A stretch of 64,000 nucleotides of DNA from Ehretia macrophylla. Lineage: Eukaryota; Streptophyta; Magnoliopsida; Boraginales; Ehretiaceae. The notes under the pieces were generated by a model, which worked only from the letters and a program-made list of their open reading frames with translations, had not been told where the DNA came from and ran no database searches. The DNA lies in contig CM075780.1 in assembly GCA_037974665.1 (NCBI GenBank), positions 52,121,594 through 52,185,593 of the forward strand, given 5' to 3'. The position numbers and the translations under genes are program-made. This document shows positions 50,463 through 63,520 of the stretch, in pieces; position 1 is the stretch's first letter, and every line of letters begins with the position of its first letter.

Positions 50463-52700
50463 TGTAGCGACGCCAACCCGGCCCTTCTCAAGATTAGGTC
50501 AAAGTTTGCGTTTACTATCATTGCGATTTCATAACTTTTTTATAAAAAGGAACAATAAATAAAAAATTATTCAATAACAAGCATTTATGTAATAATTCAA
50601 GTACAAAAGGGTGTTACAACATCTGAGATCCGATAACTACCCGGCTATCATTCAAACTAGGGTTTCAGCATAGCTATCCTTCTACCCGAGAGTAATACAA
50701 ACAAACTCTAATTTTTACAACTTGGACGAAACATGACAGATAAGGAGCTTCGAGCACGTAATTATTTAGCACATAATGTCAACCCATATCAAGCTAAGCT
50801 GCACCTGCAAGGGGGGAGAAAAGAGGGTGAGCTTTGGGAAAGCTCAGTGAGGATGGAATAGAAGAGTTTTAAATCATTTTTGGCCAGGTCTCTTTTGAAA
50901 ATCATGATGCAGTACATGTACGATAATATCCACATATGGTAAACGTCATGATACAAAATCATATAATAACCAATTGAGATCCCTATCACATTGAAGGCAT
51001 GTATCAATAACAATATCAATATATAGATAAACAATCAACTTTTTTCCCCGATGGTAGAGATCGCCAAGCAGGGGTACTTATTCACATGGCAAAAAGGATA
51101 CGTTTCAATGCCACTTCCAGAGGTGGTCAGCCCCGAATCAAGATCACAACTTCTTATCTCTCCCAAGAGGGTACTCCGGATTGCACCCGAAATCTACAAC
51201 CTAGCTCCCCGAGGGTAGAGATCGCCAAGCGGGAGAGGGAATAGGACCACGATAGTCACGGGAGCATCAGCAAGCCCTATGTCTCCCGGCGTTCGTGACA
51301 GCGTTCGTGCCTGAGGTTGCAACCCCCAATAACACACAAATATGCACAAGTATTCATGTAACACATAATCAATAATTATTTGTACAATATAGGATCACGC
51401 ACTTTGATAAACACGTAGGTAGAGAACAATAAAAGAGGTTGTCTCTGAGCAAGTACCTTTATCAATTAGAACTTTTAATACAAATAGACAATAAAATGTA
51501 ATCAATAATAACTCATTGTTGTTACTTAACCTTTAATAAATTTCATATTTATTGCTCATGTTGTAGTTGAGGCAGTAACTGCAATATATGATATAAATAA
51601 TGACAAGGTCTTAAAACATGAGTTAAGATAAGTTCCTCACATGTTATTCAAGCTATTAACTTTTTAATCAATAAGCAAACTTAAAAAGGGATATGAAGAT
51701 TCTTTATTTATTAATTACAAGTAAATAACCCCCTAACTCATAAATATATAGGAAAAATTCAGGTAGATTCTAATATCTACTGATTCCACTGTTGCATGAG
51801 TATTTCACACAATAATTCACTTTCTTTAATTACTTAGCTTAACCATCAAGTACTATCTTTAACCCTAAGCCAACTCCATTTAAGCATTTCTTTAACGATT
51901 ATCCACCTAACTCGTAGCCAGGGATTATCTGCTCAAGTATTTAGCCTTTATTTCCAATCACGTTTAGCTAATCTTATTTGCTAGCTACTTTTAAGTAGTT
52001 TACGTGACTAACTAAAACAGTTACTAATTCACATGTATTAATATATTATATAATCAAGGCTATCAACTAACAGTTATATACTAATAAATAATTATGAGTT
52101 TATATAAATCCTTCACATGCACGAACTTTTACTTAATACAATATATGTATCAATATACATGAATTTCATAAAAATTCCTCACCTTAACTTAATCGTGTCT
52201 TGATCTGCTACTAATTCAAGTGTTTGTATGTTGGTGTGTGGTCAAAGTCGAAGACTCAACAAGCTTTTATATTGTGTTTGCTTCTAGCTAGTTCTTAAGA
52301 CATTATCTAGGTGTAGTGAATTGATAACAATTCTTACATCAACTTGTGCGTGAGCAGTGAGCACTAATGGTCGATTGATGCCTTTATGTAGGAACTTTAG
52401 TTAGGCTTCACTGATCCTTGAAATCGTGTAATGCTGTTACGTGGTGCCTGGTGCAAGGTGGCAGCGAGAAGCAGCCTTAAAGCTGACTAATACAAGCTAA
52501 CTATAGGATACTTACTGATGCAGGTGGTGTGATATTAAGGTTACACGACTGCAGCTTGTGGTGATGCGGCAGCTTGAGGTGGCGGCCTCTTGAAGGTTTA
52601 GGTAGATGATGAAGCAATAGCTAAGCATTCTAGGTAATAATGACTGGATGGCAAGGTGGTGCAAGGTGCCGTGCAAATAACGTGGCCTAGTGCTTAGTCG
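50463..52700 (-). repeat. Reverse-oriented gypsy LTR (solo or truncated)
   Basis: Left edge TGTAGCGACGCC; on the minus strand the sequence ends GGCGTCGCTACA, a gypsy LTR terminus. Internally, on the minus strand, it shares with the other LTRs the block CCTCACTGAGC...CTCACCCTC...TGCAGGTGCAGC (50790-50850), and 'ctccccgagggtagagatcgccaag' occurs twice (51040 and 51215). The right edge is not found, so it may be truncated. Confidence 0.6.
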
Positions 52701-53037
52701 CTGATTGTTTCATGAAGGGGGCGGTGAAGCAGCTAGCTCATTTATTTTATTTGGTTTGGTGTTCGCAGGAGGTGAAGTGGTGCCTAGCTGAATCACAAAG
52801 CTAATATAATATTTTGCTAAGCTTAGTAGACTATGGTGGCGATGAAGCAGGTGGTGGCAGTTTAGATGAAGGCTTGGTGGAGTTTTGATGATAATGATGA
52901 AACTTGTCAAGTTTTGATGAAGTTGACTCACTAAAGCTAGTGGTAGGATTATTAATAAGCTAAACTCATGTTTTTTTATGATGTTTGCGCAAGGTGGAGC
53001 TGGCAAATCGTGTGGCTTAAACGCTAAATGATGATGT

Positions 53038-53532
53038 TGTTAGGATTTGCCAAATTTAATCGACAATCCAAGATTAGGCCTAAACATGTTACTACAAGTT
53101 TTTCCAACAAACCCTAAAAATACATGTTGCTACCCATGTTAAATCACAAGAAAAGATATATAGATAGCGGAAGCGTACCAAAGTCCACTGCAAGAAGTAG
53201 ATTAACGGGTTGAGATCTTCCAAATTGATACGAACTTTTGACAAGAGTGTTGTCTTTTTCTTTGTTGATGGGGATGCAAAGAAAACAAAACGTTACGTAC
53301 AATTTGGGGACCATAACCCTAATATAACTTATAAGTTTTAGATATTTCTAGTTTGGCCCCTCATCAAATTAGAAATATCACTTAGGTATCTACACATTAA
53401 TTCCATGACAATTATACCCACAAGCTTAAACTTAATTATTAATTAGATCACTTTAATTAGGCTTAATTAATAGACAGCACAACACAATTAAATATTTATA
53501 TGTGTGACCCCACATGTTGAAATTTTTCAACA
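53038..53532 (-). repeat. 3' LTR of copia element D
   Basis: 495 bp; matches 63042-63515 except for a ~20-bp block (tagtttggcccctcatcaaa) near 53349 and scattered substitutions. Confidence 0.92.
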
Positions 53533-53942
53533 ATTTCCCACTGGATCACATATATAACCTTACAAATGTGTTTAACTTTATGAGCTCCAAAATTTTGCTA
53601 TCAGAACCTTAGGGTATATCCGGACAATCTCATCCATTGACTATATCGATATAGGATCAAAGCGGTCTTCATCACATTTAGCATAACTAAACCCATCAAT
53701 GGTCACATATACCAATACAACCAAATGACATAGATCAATCAGGGATGCGTAGCATGAAAAATTACATGAAATGTGATCCAAACATGTCTATTTCCAACCG
53801 GTCCTACTTCAGTGAGATCAGAACCGAACATAATCTAACAGAGTGACATGAACTGAATGTCTACATTTCTGATCAGAAAAATAACCAAAAACATAAATGT
53901 TTCCAAAATCAAACAAAAAACGATTAAATGCACAAACTCCCA

Positions 53943-56123
53943 CTAAAACACAATATCCTCAAACAACACAACACCCATATGAGCAGAATGCTCATGAAAG
54001 TTCTTGGGTGGTAATGCCTTTGTAAGCGGATCAGCTATCATGGAGTTTGTCCCAATATGCTCTATGGATATTTGTCCACTCTGCACTCTTTCCTTCACAA
54101 CTAGGAACTTGATGTCAATATATTTTGACCTAGATGAGCTCATATTGTTGTTGGAATATAACACTGCTGAATTATTGTCACAATATAGTTTGAGTGGTCT
54201 TTCAATACCCTTCAGAATGCGCAGCCTAGTGACAAAATTTTCCAGCCATATTCCATGGTTGGATGCCTCATAGCACACTACAAATTATGCTGCCATGGTA
54301 GAAGAAGCTATGAGTGTCTGCTTGGCACTCCTCCAAAATATAGCTCCACTAGCCAACAGGTAAACGTAGCCTAATGTGGATTTCCTACTGTCTTGGCATC
54401 TAGCATAATCGGAGTCGGAATACCCTATGATTCCAACTTATTTGATCTCCTATATGTGAGCATGTAATCCTTTGTTCTCTGCAAATACCTCATAACCCTT
54501 TTGGCTGCTTTCCAATGATCCATCCCAAGGTTACTTAAATATCTGCCTAACATACCAATAATGTACGCAATATCCGGACGCGTACACACCTGAGCATACA
54601 TTAGACTCCCTACAGCTGATGCATAGGGAATCTTCTGTATTTCCTTAACTTCAAGGTTGTTTTTGGGGCATTGGCTGAGACTGAACTTATCTCCCTTAGC
54701 GACAGGGGTGTCACCTGGTTTGCTATCCTGCATGCCAAATCTTTTGAGTACTTTATCAATATAGCCCCTTTATGATAATCCAAGAATACCCCGTGAGCGA
54801 TCTCGGTGTATCTGGATCCCTAATACAAAGAAGGCGTCACCAAGATCTTTCATCTCAAAATTCTTTGATAAAAATCTCTTGGTGTCATGCAGCATGTCTA
54901 TATCATTTGTGGCAAGTAGTATGTCATCGACATACAAAACCAGAAATATGTGTTTACTCCCATTGAACTTGTGATACACACAATCATCAACAGCGTTCAT
55001 CTCAAAACCAAACGAGATAATCACTTGATGAAATTTGTAGTACCACTGACGAGAAGCTTGCTTTAGCCCATAAATAGATTTTGTCAATTTGCAAACCATA
55101 TTCTTTGGATCTCCTAACACAAAATTTTCTGGTTGCACCATACAGATCGTTTTGTCAATGTCACCATTGAGAAACGCTATTTTGACATCCATTTGATGAA
55201 GCTCAAGGTCAAAATGCGCAACAAGTGCCATGATTGTCTTGAAAGAGTCCTTCGTTGAAACCGGAGATAAAGTCTCTTTAAAGTCAATCCCTTCCTTTTG
55301 TGTAAAGCCCTTAGCTACAAGACGAGTCTTATACCTCTCCACATTACCCCTCAAATCCCTCTTGGTTTTAAATATTCATTTACAACTAATGGGCTTTGCA
55401 CCTTCTGGTAATGGGACAAGTTCTCAAACTTTATTGTCTTGCATGGACTTGTACTCCTCATTCATAGCTTCAATCCACTTTTGAGAGTTGGAACCTTACA
55501 TGGCTTGATGGACGTTGATAAGATCATCTTCCACCATTCCATTGTCTTCCTCATGTTCCTAGAGAAATACGATAAAATCGTCCGAAATTGCATTTCTCAT
55601 TTCTTTAGTGGACCGCCTTAATGGCACTGATTCTTGAGGCTGTTGAGTTTGTTCCTCAGTAACAATTATCTCATGTTGAATAGGGGTTGTTCAACATTGT
55701 TTGGTTGAAGGTCTGGATTCACTTCTTCTTCAATGACAAGTATAGAAACCTACACATTGTCAAAAACGATAGTAGAAATTGAAATTGATTCATTTTCATC
55801 CTCAAAGACAATGTCTCTGACCTTATTTCTCCTCCCAAACTCAACATCCTCAAAAATGTTGCAGTTCCCGTCTCAAAAATTGTCCTAAGTTTGGGATCAT
55901 AAAACTTATAGCCCCTAGATCGCTCAGCATAGCCAATAAAGTAGCTGCTCACAGTTTTGAGTCCAATTTCTTTCCATGTGACCTATAAGGCCTTGCTTCA
56001 GCTGGACATCCCCAAACGTGAAAGTGCTTTAGACTGGGCTTCCTGCCTGTCCAAAGTTCATAAGGTGTTTTTGTAGCAGCTTTAGTTGGCACTCGGTTCA
56101 GAATATAAGCTACCGTTTTGAGT
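53943..56123 (-). pseudogene. Copia D pol, 3' half (integrase end, RT, RNase H)
   Basis: From right to left: integrase end (LNRVPTKAATKTPYELWTGR, 56100-56050), linker, RT (55354-54770: ARLVAKGFTQKEGIDFKETL-like, FLNGDIDKTI, YGLKQASRQWYYKFHQ, LVLYVDDILLATNDID), RNase H (54733-53943: YASAVGSLMYAQVCTRPDIA, then KYIDIKFLVVKE, MIADPLTKALPPK). RT keeps the YVDD box. Stops and frameshifts fall at about 54768, 54424 and 55370 and in the integrase-RT linker. Confidence 0.9.
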
Positions 56124-56128
56124 CCTTC

Positions 56129-59100
56129 TGTGAGACCCGACCCCGAATAACGTGTGCTACCTCGATTTGCGTGCCGTAGACCTAGAATTATATGACTAAC
56201 CTTGGATTACATGCCCTGTCTTGGTTTTCGTGCATGCCTCGTCATTCGTGCCGTGACCTAGAATCATGTGTCCTAATCCTCGACTTACGTGCCCCGACTT
56301 TGAATTGCGTACGTTATCTCGTTTTGTGTGTCCTGACCTTGAATTGCATGTCCTAACCTAGATTTAAGCGCCATGCCTTGATTTATGTGCATTGCATTGA
56401 ATTACGTGCCTTGCATTGGTTTACGTGCATTCACCTAGGATTACGTGCATTAGTCTTGAAGTACGTGCCTTAGTCTTGAAGTTCGTGTCTCACCTCGTAT
56501 TCGTGTCTACCTCATAGTGCATGCCCTAGACCTAGGAAAGCGTGCCCTCACGCTAATCAAGAAAGCATCTTACACGAAGCACTAGATCATTAATTAATCC
56601 TACAAATTCCACTAACTAATATTAAATTACTAATTCAACCCACTAGAAGACAAAATCTTACAAAAAACTAGACATTCATTATTCTTTTGCATTTTCAAAC
56701 ATACAATTAAATAATACTCCAATAGATGACAAAAATTCAGATCCTAGCACTACCCTTGGCCGACCACTTAGAGTCTTGTGCTTGCACTTCAATTTCAAAA
56801 TAAATTCCTCAAACATTCTATAACTCAAAACAATAAAAAATTAGCTCAAACCCTCCTCAAAGCTCTAGTTCTCGACACAAAGCTCCTTGCCCATGCAAGA
56901 TAATTCAAAAACCATGCTTCTTGAAGACACAAATCTGAAAATTGCAAGCCCCTAGGCCGACAATGCTCCTTTGCCCAACAAAGCTTTTATTTTTCTTCAT
57001 TTCTCTCATTTCTTTTCATTATTCTCTCTCCCTCTCATTCTTCTCTCTCTTTCTCAGCTTTGGCTGAGTTGCTTCACACCATAGCTCATTTTCATCACTC
57101 CATGGTTAATCAAGGCAAGCAAGAAGGTAGGGAACTTGACTAAGCAAGCTAGGTTGCAAGAAACACACATGCAAGCTCTTTGAACATCCATTTCGGCTTT
57201 GGTGAGTTTCATAGCTTCCATTTCTTTTCTCCTTGTTCTAACCACATGCATCTACTAAGAACTTGGTCACTAAGCTAGGAAAAATAGAGAAAATCGAGTG
57301 GTGTCTCGGCTAAGCAAGGAAGAAGATCAATTTTGTGCTTCACCAAGAGTCTTGTGCATCTTCTTGTTGTTTTGCTAAGGTGAGGGCTAAAACTTCTTGA
57401 AAATCTTTCAAAAAACCACATGCATGCTCTTAAATGTTTAGCTTTGCTTCTGTACTTGAGATATATGTGTGTTTATAAGCTTTTATAACTATGCATGGCA
57501 AGATTTTGGGCTAGAAGGTGACGATAGATGAAATCGGGTTTGTGACAGCTTTCTGTCTTGTCGGTGCGAGGTGATTTTGGCTAGGTAAATGATGTTTAAA
57601 ATGCATACAAATTGGTAGACAACTATTTTTGCCAGTTTTGAACATGTTTTGAAGAAATAGGCCAAAGCTAATTTTGACTCTAAGGTCCTCAAAATGGCAA
57701 ATCATTAAAATGTGTCCAAATCTGGAAGTCTGGAAAAATGAAGCAGGTTTTGGCAGATTCACTGACCTTGTAGAACAAACCAGTTTTGACGTAGTAAATG
57801 ATATACAAAATACATGAAATTTTGTGTTCTGCTAGATTTTTCAGTTCTGGACATTTTTGGCAGAAATGGACTAAGGCTAAATCGGACCCTAAGGCCCTCA
57901 AAAATGACAAGTATTGAAATGTGTGCAAATCTGGATAGTTTTGTGTAGTCTCACTGTTTTGACTATAACTATTGAACCTGAACTCCAAATGATGTGACGT
58001 TTTTTTCTAAATTTAGTTCGCTCCTTAATATTTAATTTGACATCTTATTCATTGGAATTGGAGATTGTTTTCTTATCTTAATGATTGTGAGAAAACAGTC
58101 CATTGCAGTGAGGGTTTCACTTAGTGATATGCTTAGAAAAATTATTGTAGCTTCTCTTGTTGTATTAAATGCTTGATATTGTGCCATTTGGATGTTGTGT
58201 GGACTGTTCTGAATGCTTAAGGGTGTTTGAATTAATCAATGCGTGGCTTGAGTTTAATTACGAGATGACTTGGGGCTTAATTGCACGGGTAAGCACAAAT
58301 TAAAACCCTAGTGACTAGGTAAATTTGCTAAGTTGTTGATCTTATGGATATCGTGTTTGATTATGAAATTAGTAGGCTGCCCGTAGTTTCCCTCATAGCC
58401 CTAGACATGATTTCGATGATTACATGTTGACAAGTAGGCCTTTCTTGCACCCGGTTCCACGTAGACGTCATTGCATGTTAAATAATCTTATTATTTGATT
58501 ACATGAACTTTGAAATGAGTTATATGACTTGATTTACATACGTTACATGGCTACCCGTTTAATATTCATATAACTCCATGTGCTTTATTAGTGAAATTGC
58601 CAGTCATATCGTGCCTCGCTTGTTTACTTGTCAATGTGCAATCTTATGACTGCTCGGAGGCAACCTACTTTGTTGTCCTCCTAATGTGATATATTACATG
58701 TCATAAATGTGCATTGTATACAAGGTTGCAACCTTTCATTCTGGCATGGTAGCGTTCACGCACACCGGGCGGCATCGAACTTGCCCGTGCAATCGTGACT
58801 ACCATTGTCCAATTCCCTCTCTCGCTTGGGGGCTAGACTTCCTCGGAGAGTTGGGTCATAGGATTTTGGGATACATCCAGAGTACACCCATTTGGCATGA
58901 TAAGGGGATGATTTGAAGTCGGCCACAACAACTGATACTGGAAATGAACTGACAGCAAAAGCTCACCGTATCCTTTTTCACTGTGTGTCTAAGTACTCTC
59001 GCTTGGTTCCTAGAGGACCTCAGGGAGGAAAGACAGGTAATTGTATTCTTTTACTTTTACATTACATTATAAACTTACTTGTGTTATATGTCATGCTTTC

Positions 59101-59886
59101 AAAAAGGGTTTTTCATAAGTTTAACCAGAAAATGATTTCAAAACGTTATCTCTCGTTCCCCCTCACTAAGTTCATAAGGACTCACCCTCTTTTTTGTCAC
59201 AGGTGCAGCAGATTTGGAACAAGTACCCGAAGTAAATGTTCTTGTTGATGATTCCTTGGAGTGACTACGTGCTTTTGTGCTTGGACTGAAAGTGGTTGCT
59301 ATATGGATGTTGCGTTTGATTGCAAACTGTTCATTTTATTGATGTAAATGACCCCGTTGTAATTTGAGTCTAATTTTGGCTTGTACTGATTATAACTGGA
59401 TGAACTCTTTATTTGGTTGTTTACTTTCGTCATTTAATTAGTAGTTATCGTAGGCGTTTGAACCGCTAGGTGTAGAAATAAATAATGTAACTTTACTTAA
59501 TCTCACCTAGTGATCATGCACAAGCTAAAGGATAATAGGTACTTACATGATAGGAAATTGATAAATAAACGGGACATAGTTATCATGCTAGGCTTGTTAA
59601 CCAAACGAGACTTTCAAGATAGACTAGTAGGCATATCGGTTGATGACAAAATTGGAGTCCTTAATAGAATTGGATTAATTATTGGAATAATTGAGGCGTT
59701 TAGAAATTAGGTCAAACTAAAAGGTCCTAATTATAGCCATTATGCTACCGAGTTTTCAAAAATCTTTTGGAGTTCTAATCCAACGTTAAGCATTAAATCA
59801 TAACAAACAGCTAAGTATATGAAATAATGATAATGATTTAGGTCACACCCTAGTCTAGCCTCCATAGGTCGGGTTGGGGCGTGACA
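56129..59886 (+). repeat. Long gypsy LTR (solo) inside copia D integrase
   Basis: Runs TGTGAGACCCGACCCC to TTGGGGCGTGACA with a perfect CCTTC duplication (56124-56128, 59887-59891). It splits the integrase after LWGEGV. No second copy of either end, no primer site and no pol were found, so it is read as a 3758-bp solo LTR; a non-coding two-LTR element cannot be fully excluded. Within it are a degenerate tandem array (56150-56540), the shared 'ggaggcaacctactttgttgtcctcc' block (58655-58682), and a donor/acceptor-like pair at 59037 and 59202. Confidence 0.82.
56150..56540 (+). repeat. Degenerate ~22-bp tandem array in the gypsy LTR
   Basis: About 17 units of the type 'cctTGaattACGTGcctt', each with an ACGTG/ATGTG/TCGTG core spaced by 18-25 bp. 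Strongly diverged between units. Confidence 0.7.
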
Positions 59887-59891
59887 CCTTC

Positions 59892-60815
59892 ACCCCAAAG
59901 TGACTTTGGTAAGGTAGAATGACTAATCATACTCCTTACTATATCTTTAGGAGTCCGGTTTCGCCTTTCAACTACACCATTCATGTTAGGTGATCCTGGC
60001 ATGGTGTACTGTGGGACGATTCCACATTCCTCTAGGAATTTAGCAAACGGTCTTGGATGTTGTTCACATGAACCATCATATCTGCCATAGTATTCACCAT
60101 CACGGTCAGACCTGATGCTCTTGATTCTTTTGTTAAGTTGGTTCTCAACTTCAGCCTTAAATGATTTAAACACGTCCAAAGACTCTGATTTCTCATGTAT
60201 AAGAAATAGGTACCCATATCTTGAGTAATCGTCTATGAATGATATGAAGTATTGTTGACCATTCCAAAATGCCATAGGGAATGGTCCACAAATGTCTGTG
60301 TGAATCAGTTCTAAGACGTCTGTAGTTTTGTTGGCACCTAATTTCTTTGAGTTGGTCTGTTTTCCCTTGATGGATTCAATACAGACATCAAAGTCTATAA
60401 AGTCAAAAGAATCTAGAAGCCTATCAGACACAAGTCGTTCAACTCTAGTTCTAGAGACGTGACCTAAGCGTTTGTGCCATAATGAGGCTGAATTTTCTTT
60501 ATTAATTTTGCGTTTAGTACCACGTGATTCCACATGCAATGTTTCATTATATGACACAATAGTATCTAGCAAATATAGGTTGTCATAAATGTTAAGAGCA
60601 CCAATTCCAACAACATTTGAATTTATAGATAAAGTAAACTGATTGTTTCCAAATGAACAATAATAACCAAATTTGTCCAATAAAGAAACTGAAAGCAAAT
60701 TCCGTCTAAAAGACGGTACAACAAAAGTATCTATCAAATCCAAATAAAAACCAGTTCCAAACAATAACCTAAAATGCCCTTTTGCCTCTACTTCCACCGA
60801 CTTGCCATCACCCAC
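59892..60815 (-). pseudogene. Copia D protease end and integrase N-terminal half
   Basis: Frame 60815-59892: post-protease region (GFYLDLIDTFVVPSFRRNLL), GAG-pre-integrase (SASLWHKRLGHVSRTRVERL, CIESIKGKQT), integrase core with the first Asp in LELIHTDICGPFP and the second in SIRSDRDGEYYGRYDG, and EERNR-like GVVERRNRTPKDIVRSM. The protease DSG lies in the interrupted upstream part near 60880. The frame ends at the inserted LTR. Confidence 0.9.
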
Positions 60816-60937
60816 AAAGATGTGTCTTTCAGCATCACTTGGCTTTCAGTAGCTCAGGCAACCCTACATAGAAAAACTGATGTGAGCAGTTGCACCAGAA
60901 TCTAACCACCACGTGTTTCTAGGTACTGAAGCTAAAT

Positions 60938-61789
60938 TTACCTCAGAACATACCAAATTAAGAAAAATATCTTTCTTTGCACGCCACCGTGATACTTGGT
61001 ACAATCCTTCTTCACATGTCCAGGCTTGCCATAAAAGAAACATTCTTCATTCTCTTTCTGTTGTTTTTTTGGTTCTGGACCGTTAGCAGCTTCATTATTC
61101 TTCCTCTTTTTGCCCTTGTCCTTAGAGGTGCTAACCAAATGAGCAATTTCTGTCTTATCTTGCTTCAATCTCTCTTCTTCTTGCACACAATAACAAATGA
61201 GCTTATTGAGAGTCCATTTATCTTTCTAATAGTTGTAACTGACCTTAAATTGGCTGAACTGTGCAGGAAGATAGATTAATCCCAGATGCACGAGTAAGTC
61301 ATCAGACAGCTCGAGCTTAAGTCCCTTAAGTTTTGAAGCAATATGAGACATTTCCATAATGTACTCCCTGATATTTCCTTTGCCTTTATACTTCATGGAA
61401 ATCAAGCTTTGCAAAAGAGTGCTTGTTTTTGCCTTATCGTTTTTCACAAAACGCTTCTCAATTTCGGCTAGGAAATCTTTGGCACTGGTTATCCCTTCGG
61501 ACACCGCACCCCTAAATGCCTTCGGAATGCCGCGCTTAATGATCATGAGACTCATGCGATTTGAGCGATCCTACTTCTCAAAGTTCCTCCTGTCATCAGG
61601 AGAACTTGCATCCGTAAGAGAAGCGGGTTTCTCAATCCGAAGTACAAGGTCCAAATCCATGCAGCCGAGAACAAAAATTATGTTCTCCTTCCAATCCTTA
61701 AAGTTTGTCCCATTAAGAATGAGGATCGAGTTGATATTAGCAGATATTGTAGAAACATTAGTCGTATAGAGAACAAAACAACCAACCAA
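60938..61789 (-). pseudogene. Copia D gag
   Basis: Starts MVGCFVLYTTNVSTISANIN and has NGTNFKDWKENIIFVLGCMD, then after a stop at ~61572 the UBN2-type helical region (FLAEIEKRFVKNDKAKTSTL, YIMEMSHIASKLKGL). Near the C-terminus is a zinc knuckle with one lost Cys (CFFYGKPGHVKKDC; the second Cys is Tyr). Two in-frame stops (~61571, ~61224). Confidence 0.88.
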
Positions 61790-62424
61790 ATATGCTCACA
61801 TTAATAACAAAGCAAAATAATCAACAAATTCAAATAATGGTAAACCTCATCTCAAGCACAACATTAATATCAAGTCTTTGGACAATAATATTAACTGTAA
61901 GTGGTACTCTTGTTGTAGTGATCAAACATTGATAATAAATCATGTCAAATAATAAATCTATCTTTGGATCTATTTATTATTCACATGTAAAACCTTATAA
62001 TTGTCACATGTTTACCACCATAGGTATGTGTGCAATTCGGCCAAATATTAACCTTCCTTTGGGCCGGCTAATACTCGCATGAATATACACACACACAAAC
62101 ATCCAACATCCTTCATGAATAATCTACATAAGAGATGTCACTTTGGTGACATCTTGTTTCAATTAGCCCATTTAGAATGTTAGACAACCTCAATTTATTA
62201 TTTAAAAGATATACCATAATTATTTGAATTTGTGAGCAGTCCAAATGAATATTCATTTTGCATTGAACCCATATGTACACCAAATATATATTTATGGAAG
62301 AAAATTCTCAATTTCAGATATAAAATAGAAAGGAATTATGAAGAAAATAAATTAAATATTTCGTCTTCATAAGCTTATCTGCAGTAATAAATATATATTC
62401 ATGTTCATTTAGGACACAATGGAT

Positions 62425-62640
62425 GTCCCTAGCCTAGCGGCAAAGAAGCCAATCATGCATTAAAGAGGTCACATGTTCAAAAATTGCAGCAGCGAATTTT
62501 ACACAGCATAGTTTCTCTGTTATTATATTTTGAACTATGAGCAGAAACAATCAGATCTGCTATATTGATTACAAGTGCGTTTCAAAACCAAAAGCAGGGC
62601 TCGTCCTAGTTGGCAGTGCAGCCTTAAAATACTTGTGGGG
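62425..62640 (+). mobile_element. Two adjacent tRNA-derived SINE-like heads
   Basis: The first head has an A-box-like TAGCCTAGCGG (62438) and a B-box-like GTTCAAAAATTG (62473). The second (from ~62598) has CCTAGTTGGCAGTGC and GGGATCAAACCTTG (62644-62657). The spacing of A and B boxes (~35-45 bp) is right for Pol III promoters. A T/A-rich tail follows. They lie in the leader between the 5' LTR and gag of copia D. Not functional tRNAs, as no cloverleaf can be folded. Confidence 0.45.
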
Positions 62641-63041
62641 TTAGGGGATCAAACCTTGTAATAAAAAAAGTTTAGAACCTTTTTTTTTTTTTTAATAAAA
62701 AAACTCAAGAACAAATCAACATCATACATCATCACATTGACACTTGAATAAGCACCAACCTTACGTGAAGCATAGGGACACTCACGATTCCCAAGTTTCA
62801 AAAGCATATTGAATGGCAACCATACATCAGCGAGCATATAGATATGGTTACCATATTGACAATATATGCTACGACACTATATGAACCAGTGTGTACCTTT
62901 TTTTTTTTTTTTGAGTCTACAATACCCAAAAATCAGGCAAATACAACCATGAAAGATCAAAACCCTAAAACTTCAGAAATTTTCCAAAATTGAAATTCAA
63001 TAACTTCTCATGATTTAAACATAGGTGGCTCTGATACCACT

Positions 63042-63515
63042 TGTTAGGATTTGCCAAATCTAACCTACAATCCAAGATTAGGCCTAAACATGTTACTACA
63101 AGTTTTTCCAACAAACCCTAAAAACACATGTTGCTACCCATGTCAAATAACAAGAAAAGATATATAGATAGCGGAAGTATACCAGAATCCATTACCAAAA
63201 GTAGATTAACGGGTTGAGATCTTTCAAATTGATACGAACTTTTGACAAGAGTATTGTCTCTTTCTCTGTTGATGGGGATGTAGAGAAAACAAAACGAACG
63301 TACAATTTGGGGACTATAACCCTAATATAACTTATAAGTTTTAGATATTTATTAGAAATATCACTAAAGTATCTACATATTAATTCCATGACAATTATAC
63401 CCACAAGCCTAAACTTAATTCTTAATTAGATCACTTTAATTAGGCTTAATTAATAGATAGCACAACACATTTAAATATTTACATGTGTGGCCCCACATGT
63501 TGAAATTTTCCAACA
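63042..63515 (-). repeat. 5' LTR of copia element D
   Basis: 474 bp, TGTTAGGAT to CCAACA; the primer site adjoins it on the left. Confidence 0.92.
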
Positions 63516-63520
63516 GATGT

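Larger units (their letters stand above)
53038..63515 (-). mobile_element. Complete copia retrotransposon D, interrupted by a gypsy LTR
   Basis: LTRs at 53038-53532 (495 bp) and 63042-63515 (474 bp), both TGTTAGGATTTGCC to CAACA. Target duplication GATGT at 53033-53037 and 63516-63520. On the minus strand the primer site TGGTATCAGAGCC (63029-63041 region) matches initiator tRNA-Met, and the polypurine tract is CCAGTGGGAAAT. The gag-pol order is as in Ty1/copia. The shorter LTR lacks about 20 bp near 63348. Coding parts carry stops, so it is dead. Confidence 0.93.

Noticed and set aside
56129-59886. A complete two-LTR element
   Set aside because: No second copy of the TGTGAGACCC start or the GGGGCGTGACA end, and no primer site or coding region, was found inside.
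62425-62660. True tRNA genes
   Set aside because: Boxes are present but no acceptor stem or anticodon arm can be folded.
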